DNA of 64,000 nucleotides from Hemibagrus wyckioides (Eukaryota; Chordata; Actinopteri; Siluriformes; Bagridae): contig NC_080714.1 of NCBI RefSeq assembly GCF_019097595.1, positions 26,635,259 to 26,699,258 on the forward strand, given 5' to 3'. The notes under the pieces were generated by a model. That model had not been told where the DNA came from. It ran no database searches and saw only the letters and a program-made list of their open reading frames with translations. The position numbers were made by a program, and so were the translations under genes. Position 1 is the stretch's first letter, and every line of letters starts with the position of its first letter. Of this stretch, positions 25,463 through 35,329 are shown in pieces.

Positions 25463-26032
25463 CATGGGTTTGATTCAAGCAGACTAAACACTGTGTACAA
25501 TACCACTATTGTGTGTTTAATCATGAAATCTTATTGATTTATGTTTTTTCACCACACACCTAGGCTTCATCTTCCGGGATGCTGAATTATTCCTAGATAT
25601 TTTCCTGCTCTGCATTTCTCTCAAGGATGCATTCCCACCATGTGCATTGTAATACAGACACAATGGAGCGAGAAACCCTTACAAACCGCTCCCATGTGTA
25701 AAAATAAGGCTCTACTGGCATTAAGGAAGAGGCGTTCAAATGAAAGAATAAGAAGAGGCGGAGTCACAACCTTCTGAACGTCACATGTTTCAGACTCGTG
25801 TTGTTTCCAGAATACCTCAGATGGGAAATTACTGAACTAACCCCGAGCAGCACCTCAGAGTGCTGGGGGAATTCGTTTGTTGTTAGTGATGGTGTGATAC
25901 AGCAATAATGTGTCACGATACGAATTTGACAAAAACTTCATCAGAGACACTGCACAATAATCATACCAATAATGACATCACAACAATCCCGCTCGTTCAA
26001 GTCTGTATAGGTTCAGACGTTCGCTTATAGAA

Positions 26033-27500
26033 CACTGAGAAGATGCAACACTGAGAACATGGAACACAGAACATAGAGAATATAAAACACAGAGAAGATG
26101 GTACATGGAGAATATAGAACACTGAGAACATGAAACACGAAGAAGATGGCACACAGAGAAGATGAAACATGGAGAAGATGAAACACTGAGAACATGGAAT
26201 GTGAAGAAGATGGAACACAGAACACAGAGAAGATGGAACACAGAGGTGGAACACGAAGAAGATGGAACACGGAGAAGATGGAACACTGAGAACATGGAAC
26301 ACGAAGAAGATAGGACATGGAGAAGTTGGAACACAGAACATAGAGAATATAAAACACAGAGAAGATGAAACATGGAGAAGATGAAACACTGAGAACATGG
26401 AATGTGAAGAAGATGGAACACAGAACACAGAGAAGATGGAACATGAAGAAGATGGAACACAGAGGTGGAACACGAAGAAGATGGAACACGGAGAAGATGG
26501 AACACAGAACACAGAGAAGACGGAACATGAAGAAGATGGAACACAGAACACAGAGAAGACGGAACATGAAGACGATGGAACACAGAACACAGAGAAGATG
26601 GAACATGAAGAAGATGGAACACAGGTGGAACACGAAGAAGATGGAACACGGAGAAGACGGAACATGAAGAAGATGGAACACAGAACACAGAGAAGACGGA
26701 ACATGAAGAAGATGGAACACAGAACACAGAGAAGACGGAACATGAAGAAGATGGAACACAGAACACAGAGAAGACGGAACATGAAGAAGATGGAACACAG
26801 AACAAAGAGAAGACGGAACATGAAGAAGATGGAACACAGAACACAGAGAAGACGGAACATGAAGAAGATGGAACACAGAACACAGAGAAGACTGAACATG
26901 AAGAAGATGGAACACAGAACACAGAGAAGACTGAACATGAAGAAGATGGAACACAGAACACAGAGAAGACGGAACATGAAGAAGATGGAACACAGAACAC
27001 AGAGAAGACGGAACATGAAGAAGATGGAACACAGAACACAGAGAAGACGGAACATGAAGAAGATGGAACACAGAACAAAGAGAAGACGGAACATGAAGAA
27101 GATGGAACACAGAACACAGAGAAGACGGAACATGAAGAAGATGGAACACAGAACACAGAGAAGATGGAACATGAAGAAGATGGAACACAGGTGGAACACG
27201 AAGAAGATGGAACACGGAGAAGATGGAACACATTACACAGAGAAGACGGAACATGAAGAAGATGGAACACAGAACACAGAGAAGATGGAACATGAAGAAG
27301 ATGGAACACAGGTGGAACACGAAGAAGATGGAACACGGAGAAGATGGAACACATTACACAGAGAAGACGGAACATGAAGAAGATGGAACACAAAGGTGGA
27401 ACACGAAGAAGATGGAACACGGAGAAGATGGAACAAGGAGGAGATGGAACATGGAGAACGTGGAACACAGAGAACATGGAACACAGGAATTGAACATGGA
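26033..27500. repeat. Minisatellite Y' (long array, about 1.45 kb)
   Basis: In the regular core (about 26640-27180) the unit is 39 bp: cggaacatgaagaagatgga then acacagaacacagagaaga. Flanks use shortened variants with aggtggaacacgaag. Because the unit is a multiple of three, frames stay open for up to about 500 codons on the minus strand. Confidence 0.95.
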
Positions 27501-28019
27501 ATTGAATTAATTGAATGATCCCGGGGTCCCTGGATGGTCTGGTATTTCTGGTAGATTTATAAAGTTCACTCGTTTTCAGCTAGGAGGTGCAGATTCCGCA
27601 ATGTTCGAGAAGCATAAATAGAATGTGGAAAAATGTTATAATATTAAGGAATAATGAATCTAATTATATAAAGTGTATCACGGAATAATGAATGAAGGAG
27701 AGCTGAAATGTGATGAGGAGATGGTTTGTGGTGATGGTGTGCATCAACCAGACAACAACATTCTCTTCCTGTACGTGACGTTGATAGTACGTCCCAGCAG
27801 ACAGAGGTTGCAGGTTTATGCTGCTTTATGAAATATTTATAAAAATCCTTACGAAGATGAAACTGGGAAAGAACGTCTGGGATGCCTGGGACTATCAGGG
27901 GCTCCTGAGTGAAGTAATAATATAAATAATATAAGCGCTCGCCTTATTATCTGGAGATCACTGGTGGTGTACTCTCCCTCCTGTCAATCACAGAGACACT
28001 CATGCCAATCATGACATCA

Positions 28020-28625
28020 TGTATGCAGCAGATCACTAGCCAATCATGAGCTCATGTAAGCAGATCACTAGCCAATCACTAGCCAATCATGAGCTCATGT
28101 AAGCAGATGATCACTAGCCAATCATGAGTTTATATATACAGATGATCACTAGCCAATCATGAGTTCATGTATGCAGATCACTAGCCAATCATGAGCTCAT
28201 GTACGGAGAAGATCGCTAGCCAATCATGAGTTCATGTATAAAGATGATCACTAGCCAATCATGAGTTCATGTATACAGATGATCACTAGCCAATCATGAG
28301 CTCATGTATGCAGATCACTAGCCAATCATGAACTCATGTATGGAGAAGATCGCTAGCCAATCATGAGCTTATGTAAGCAGCAGATCACTAGCCAATCATG
28401 CTAAGATCACTAGCCTATCATGAGCTCCTGTATGCCGAAGATCAGTAGCCAATCATGAGCTCATGTAAGATCACTAGGCAATCATGAGCTCATGTATGCA
28501 GACGATCACTAGCCAATCATGCTAAGATCACTAGCCAATCACTAGCCAATCATGCTAAGATCACTATCCAATCACTAGCCAATCATGCTACGATCACTAG
28601 CCAATCATGAGCTCCTGTATGCAGA
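28020..28625. repeat. Minisatellite X' : CCAAT-bearing repeat array
   Basis: Around 20 imperfect units of gatcactagccaatcatgag plus spacer. About 18 retain an intact AGCCAATCA block, and a few are mutated (agcctatca, aggcaatca, atccaatca). Same family and same orientation as 22720-22942. Confidence 0.92.
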
Positions 28626-28689
28626 AATCCTAGTACACGAAGAAAATGTACTTTTTCATCACAAAAACACAATATAAGAGTATACAAAT

Positions 28690-28880
28690 TGAGACGCAAC
28701 ATTTGTTTTACTTTTACGTTTTGTTCCGGACTCCGCCCCCTGTCCTGTCATTGGTCTTCAAAAAAAAAAAAAGAGTATGTACTTCTAGCACGTAGCACAT
28801 GTCCGCAAATCAGGACACGGCATTTGTTTTAAATGGGTTTTGCTCCTGACTCCGCCCCCCTGTCCTGTCATTGGTCGGTT
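28690..28880. promoter_or_regulatory. Tandem duplication carrying GC box plus inverted CCAAT box
   Basis: The block gactccgccccctgtcctgt followed by cattggtc occurs at about 28731-28756 and again, slightly changed, at about 28848-28876, with similar upstream flank (catttgtttta). On the minus strand each copy reads CCAAT then GGGGGCGG. It could be an upstream promoter of mob3a, but no splice donor links it to the gene. Confidence 0.3.
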
Positions 28881-30200
28881 ACTGATTGTCTTCACCTGTC
28901 TTCTCCTGTGTGTCACTGAGGCAAGACAAGAAAGTCATCATGATGTCTTTTGTCTGTAAAATCTCACTCTGTGTGTGTTTTCCATTTCTCTACCCTGCTG
29001 TAGTGTTATAAAACCCAACCTTTATTATTAAATATTAATTACCTTTAATAAGCTAACGCGCTGACTCACCAGTTATACCAGGTGTGCTTCGAAATAACCT
29101 ACAAACTTACATTTCTATGAAATAAACATGAAAGTGAGATGAATTAAGGGCTTTAAGGAACACCTTTTTAACACTTTTGTGACTAAATCTACCCCGCTAG
29201 TCAAAACAACCATGATTTCTAACATCTATTTTAATGCTGTGTTTGAATCCTGACATGAATATTACCATGGGCGTTTCTGCTGCAGCTTCAGGGAAAACAA
29301 CCCACTACCTGTTGCACGCCACGGGTGTCACACCAAACCTTCTGAAATCATCTCTAATTACGCTTAAAGAATTTGAAAGTCCAAAGAAGTATTTTTTTGA
29401 ACACTTTTATGATCTGAATTTGAGCAGCGCGTGCCCTCATGTGCGCGTGTATATGCGCGCGCGCGCCTATATATGTGTGGTATTTTCGGGTGTGGAAAAA
29501 AAAAATAAAACCAGACATTTTCTGACAAAAAAAAGGCGTTTCCTTTCCTTTTTAGAACCAACACGAGAACCATGTTCATCAGGGAAAAAAAGAAATAAAT
29601 GCTTAAACTTCTCCCGGTGTGTTAATAAGATGTTAATAAGCGACATTTCCGTATATAGAAGTTGAAAGAAACTTACCGATTAGCGGCGGATACTTTCTAC
29701 TTCCGCTTTGATGTTACCGCTTTTTTTTTGGACGCTATTAACTAATTTACCTAAAACTAATGGTCCCCAACCCCTAAAGCTACATTATTGGCACCCCGAT
29801 AAATCCAGCTGAGTTGTTCCTTATGAGCACAGCCGCGCTTTATAGACAGTTCTGAAGCTTTTTCTGTTGAGAGATGAAGCCTACAGTTTGTTGAAGAGAG
29901 CAACAAGCGCCTCCGTGTAAACCTGGTGAACAAAGTCCACTTCCTCTCATCATGACAACGTCACGCAGCTCTACTGTACACACTGCATCCCAAAATGGCT
30001 CCCTGGTGGAAACAGAGTGCACTACATAGGGCGTTAATAGCGCTGTATAAACACGCACTTTTATGTAAAGGGAATTGGGATCGAGCCAATGTGACTCGAG
30101 AGAGGGGTTTTGACTTTACTGTACGTTTCTCAAACACGAAAAAAAGAAACTTAACCCTTCAGTTTAATAACTTAGCAATAGATGTACTGCTGACTTGCTC
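28881..30200. other. Intergenic DNA upstream of mob3a
   Basis: No coding similarity. An alternating gcgcgcgc run lies at about 29456-29466. A half-copy of the hairpin MITE (catcccaaaatggc...agtgcactacatagg) is near 29987-30035. Confidence 0.4.
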
Positions 30201-30206
30201 TACTTA

Positions 30207-30386
30207 CATTTACATTTCTAGTATTTGGTAGACGCCCTTATCCAGATCGACTTACATTTTATCTCATTTTTTCATACAAATGAGCAATTGAGGGTTAAGG
30301 GCCTTGCTCAGGGGCCCATCAGTGATGGCAGCTTGGTGGACCTGGGATTCGAACTCACAACCTTCTGAACCACTAAGCTAACATAC
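30207..30386 (-). mobile_element. tRNA-derived SINE, antisense
   Basis: Contains the teleost SINE block tttggtagacgcccttatcc. On the minus strand it has B-box-like gagttcgaatcc and an A-box-like ttagcttagtggtt near its end, which puts the tRNA-like head on the right. Confidence 0.7.
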
Positions 30387-30410
30387 CCCATATATATTTC
30401 AGCTACCTAC

Positions 30411-30557
30411 ATCCAACAGGCATAACATTATGACCACCGAGAGGTGACGTGAATAAGACTGATGATCTCTTCATCATGGGACCTGTTAGAGGGTGGGATA
30501 TATTAGGCAGCAAGTGAACATTTTGTCCTCAAAGCTGATGTGTTTGAAGCAGGAAAA

Positions 30558-30558
<1 letters not shown>
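30411..30558 (+). mobile_element. Tc1/mariner-type end fragment (copy D)
   Basis: Contains the end aggcataacattatgaccac, then agactgatgatctc and ggatatattaggcagcaagt as in copy C. It is cut off by the adjoining (TATC)n tract. Confidence 0.75.
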
Positions 30559-30641
<83 letters not shown>

Positions 30642-30672
30642 GTCTGTCTGTCTGTCTATCTAGCTAGCTATC
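30559..30672. repeat. (TATC)n microsatellite
   Basis: About 28 tetranucleotide units with TGTC and TAGC variants at the right end. Confidence 0.95.
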
Positions 30673-31509
30673 TAATAGTTGTGTAGAGCACTCTGAAGGA
30701 TCACTAATCTCCACAGCCACGCTGTAACATCTAGTGGAAAGCTTCCCAGAGGAAATTAGTGGAGCTGATTATAATGGAAAAGGAAAAACAACTCATGGGA
30801 CTGGAATGGGAATTTCATGTGCAAGTTTTTCTGACTCTCTCTCTCTCTCTCTCCCTCTCTCTCTCTCTCTCTGTGGAACACTGTAAATTTCTTTTTCTCT
30901 ATAGATCTATTTTAATAAAAGCATATTGTTTAAAAGAGTACATAAATTCAGTAATAACTGTAATAGTAAAAGAAAAAAAAAACTGTAAATAAAAAAAGGG
31001 GAAGAAATTAAGATAAAGTAAATGTTTTATGAGGTGGAATGCAAATCAGTCATGGGATGAGTATAAAATAAAGGAGAAAAAAAATAAAGATTGATCTTAG
31101 AACTTTAATCTGAGGAAAAAATCTGATGATCTACTCAATTATTAATTATTAATAAATGATCAATTATTGTTAATTGTACAGCCCAAAAAAAAAAACACAC
31201 ACGCACATACTGTATTTGCATAGTTTATTAAAAAGTAAAAAAAAAAAAGTATTCTTGAAAACAAAAAAAAAGAAAACAACACCAACACACACAGGAATTC
31301 ACACACAAGTGTAAAACTATCCATAATAACATTTTGATTGGGATTTTGAATTTGTCCAAAATCCCAATCGGCTAAAATTTCTTCCATGAATTAAGAAGAC
31401 TTTAAGACTGATCAGCAATTAAATCACTCCATTATTGCCATTTTTACTTTTCAAGCTTCACCATCGTTACTAAAAAGGTTCGAGGAAACATGACGAAGTG
31501 GCAAAGGCG

Positions 31510-31515
31510 TTTATT
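31510..31515 (-). terminator. Candidate zap70 polyadenylation signal (AATAAA)
   Basis: AATAAA on the minus strand, 315 nt beyond the zap70 stop, followed after about 20 nt by a T/G-containing stretch. A second AATAAA is at 31224-31229. Confidence 0.45.
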
Positions 31516-31677
31516 CTTCGAAAGAAAAACTGTTAAACTTGCATCATTATCTCAAAGAGGATGTGAATTAAAAAAAACAAAAACTTAATGTATTTCATAA
31601 GCACAAAGTTTTCACTTCCAGCTCTGACCTCTGACGCACAGCGGATCCTGCAAAGAATTTGTATTTCTGGGCACTTT

Positions 31678-31679
<2 letters not shown>

Positions 31680-31732
<53 letters not shown>

Positions 31733-31810
31733 CACACACACACACACATACACACACACACACACACACTACACACACACACACACACACACACACACTA
31801 CACACACACC
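31680..31810 (-). repeat. (TG)n repeat in the zap70 3' UTR
   Basis: About 130 bp of CA on the plus strand, interrupted by three cta steps. In the zap70 transcript it is a UG repeat that begins about 20 nt after the stop codon and lies before both candidate poly(A) signals. Confidence 0.85.
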
Positions 31811-31829
31811 AGGCTGTTTCTAATTCCTG

Positions 31830-31947
31830 CTAATTTTCCGGCGTCTTCTCCTCTCCGTTCTCCTCAGTGGGTTTCTTCTTAGAAATGGAGTAGTAGTAGG
31901 TCCTCATCTTCTCCTCCACTTTCATGAAACCCGGCCTGTCTTCATAA
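31830..31947 (-). CDS. zap70: zap70 coding exon 12 (C-terminus)
   Basis: Encodes [20 protein letters not shown] and a lysine/glutamate-rich tail ending KTPEN, then TAG at 31832-31830. Acceptor CTCCCCTGCAG. The tail differs from the human C-terminus, as expected for the least conserved part. Confidence 0.93.
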
Positions 31948-34900
31948 CTGCAGGGGAGAGAAAGCAGGCAAGGAAAATGAGTGAATCATGCTTCATTAGA
32001 AATAAACACAGCTCGGGGTAATTCCATGCAAATTTCAACTGAACTCTGGGAAAATAATGCTCTGAGAAATCGCTATAAAATCACACTACTAGCGATTTAA
32101 CTGTCTGATCTGATTTAACTGTTAAATTTATAATAATTTTATATTTTAAAATCTGAAAATAATTTTAATAATAATTTAAATTGTTGTAATTTTATTTATT
32201 TGTTTGTTTGTTTGTTTGTTTTTAGAAATAAATGACAACACTAAATAGAAATCATTTTAAAGCAACACATTGTCAGTTTATTTGTATGTTTTAATTTTAT
32301 CGTGTTTGTTTTTATTTTCTTTTGCATTTTGTGTTAGAAAGACATGATGACACTAAACAGAAATGATTTTATACTCTGAAACTTTAAATGTTTTTTATTT
32401 TATTGTGTCTTTAAATTTATTTTTTAAATTTATTTTAACATTTTTTAGATATAAATAACACTAAATAGAAATAATTTTACAGCAACACATTGACAGATTA
32501 TTTGTTTATTTTTATTTTATTTTATTGCGTTTTTATAATTTTGTATTATTTTTTTATAGAAATAAACAATAACAATAAATAGAAATAATTTTGAAGCAAT
32601 ACACTGTCAGTTAATGAAATGATGAAATGTTTTTTATTTTATTGTGTTTTATTTTTTTTTATTAATTCTTTTAAAAAAATAAATGATAAAATTAAATAGG
32701 AATAATTTAAAAGCAACACTGTCATTTTATTTGTATTTTTTTAAAATAAATAATAACACTCAATAGAAATAATCTTAAAGCAACACTGTGAATTTATTTG
32801 TTTTTTATTTTATTGTTTTTTTTTTTGAAATAAATGATAACACTAAATAGAAATCATTTTAAAGCAACACACTGTTAGATTATTAGGGTTTTTTTTTTGC
32901 ATTTTTAAAAATCTATTTATTTATTTTTATTTAGAAATTAATGATAACACTAAATAAAAATAATTTTAAATCAATACATTGTCAGTTGATTATTTGTATG
33001 TTTTTTATTTTATTGTGTTTTTAAATATTTTTAAAATTATTTTGTTGTTGTTTTTAAATATTTTTTAAATTAATTTCTTTTTTAGAAATAAATGATAACA
33101 CTAAATAGAAATAATTTGCCGCAACACATTGTCAGTTTATTTATATGTTTCCTTTTTTAAATGTGTTTTTAAATTTTATTTATTCTTAGAAATAAATGAT
33201 AAAAATTAGCAGCATTATCTGCCAATAGAACAAGTTTGGAATTAAAATAAATATCTAGAAATATGTTTTTAAACAAACTTCAAGCTATTTTCACTTCTAT
33301 ATAGATATTGTTCTACAATTACAGTATTATAATACCACAAACATACGCAGATAGGCAATTACAACTCTAATTACATTACAAATAAATAAATAAGTAAGTA
33401 AGTAAACAAACAAACAAACAAACAAATAAAAACAAACAAACAAACAAACAAACAAACAAATAAATAAATAAATAATATTTAACATTTATATTTAATGTTC
33501 TGGAGTTAATCTTTTTTTTTAAGTTAGTTAAAGAAAAATCTCACAGCCTGTCCTTTAATTCCTGAAAAACTTAAATTGAGACGAACCTCAATAAAAACAT
33601 GTAAAAAAACAACAACAACAAAAAAACCCCAGCTTCACACGCTGTAACGAATCACTGACCTTTTCTTTTTACATTTACATAGATCATCCACTGTACAAAT
33701 CCTTGTGGTTACCATAGAAACGCAATTTACTTATTTATTTATTTATTTATTTAATAGAACGTGAGCATCATTTAGACGTGTAATTTGCTGCGCTAGCATC
33801 AGAGCTGCTGTTATAGAAAATTCATCAATACTTTCTGACCAATCAGAAGCAAGAATTCAGAAGTGCTGTTTCCTAATAACTAATGAAGCTCACGTACTTT
33901 AAGGTCCAGCATTCTTTCATCAGCTCGTACATGGGCTCCGGGCAGCCAGGTGGACTGTCCATGCGGCTGCCGCTCTGGATGAAGGTGATCACCTCGGGAC
34001 CTTTCATTTTCTGTACACAAGTAAAATAAAAAACAAAAAGTTTATAAACATTCACAATCAACTTTAGCAGGTTGAAGTACTACAAGACACTTCATCATGG
34101 ACACAGGAGATCTTTCCTACTAGTGGCCATCAAACTCTATAACTCTTTCAGTAGGGAGCAGAGCTGACCAAATCAACACTGACTGTACCAAAAATTCTAC
34201 AGTAATTAAAATGTACGTTAATACACCGATAAGGCATAACATTATGACCACCTGCTTAATATTGTGTTGGTCCCCCTTTCACTGCCAAAACAACCCTGAC
34301 CCGTCCTGCACTGTGTATTCTGACACCTTTCCATCTGAACCAGCATTAACTTCTTCAGCAGTTTGAGCAACAGTAGCTCGTCTGTTCGATCGGATCACAC
34401 GGGCCAGCCTTCGCTCCCCACATGCATCAGTGAGCCTTGGCCGCCCATGACCCTGTCTCCGGTTCACCACTGTTCCTTCCTTGGACCACTTTTGATAGAT
34501 ACTGACCACTGCAGACTGGGAACACCCCACAAGAGCTGCACCCTCCCATCCACTAGAGGTCTCTGTCTCCTGAACACTAATGCACTTTTCCAGTCATAAC
34601 CAGTCTCACGTCCTGTTCTCAGTATATTATCCTATCTAGATTATTTCACTGTGATTATGAGAAGGCTGTGATCTCACTCTATCTGTATTCAATTACTTGA
34701 CCTGCGTCATTCTCTTTTGCATTCAATTATAGAGTGTGTTTTTATTTTAAAAAAATATTAAAGGCATCACTTTTATCTTTCATGAATCAAAACCATGTGG
34801 TGAAATTATTTCCAGAGTGTTGTTTATTAAGAGCAAACCTTAATATGGTCATCATTACTCCCCACGCAGGGGTCAGAAAACAACAAGCGGTGAGATAACA

Positions 34901-35285
34901 GGAACCCAGAAGATGTAAACAAGTAAACAAGTCTCTGACGTAAACATACAAATGAATGATGAGACTTCTCATAGAGACTCGAACAAACACAAAACAGGTG
35001 CAGACGGTAAACAAACCTAAATACGAACACGTGGAGCTTATCGCCACGGCAATGGCAATGCATGATAGGTAAGTACCAAAAATGTGTGTGTGTTTTATTA
35101 AATTTATTTGTTCTTATAAGTAATCAGGATGTTAAGAGAATTACCTTGTAAGGTTTTCCTCCGTAGGAGAACGCCTCCCACATGGTGACCCCGAAGCTCC
35201 AGACATCGCCTTTACTGGAGAACTTGTGGTAGTTGATGCACTCCGGAGCGTACCATTTTAGAGGCCATTTGCCTAATGTTCGTGC

Positions 35286-35329
<44 letters not shown>

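Noticed and set aside
25978..27477. Open reading frame of 499 codons on the minus strand
   Set aside because: It lies wholly within the 39-bp minisatellite, whose unit is a multiple of three. Similar frames exist on both strands, and the product is a pure repeat.
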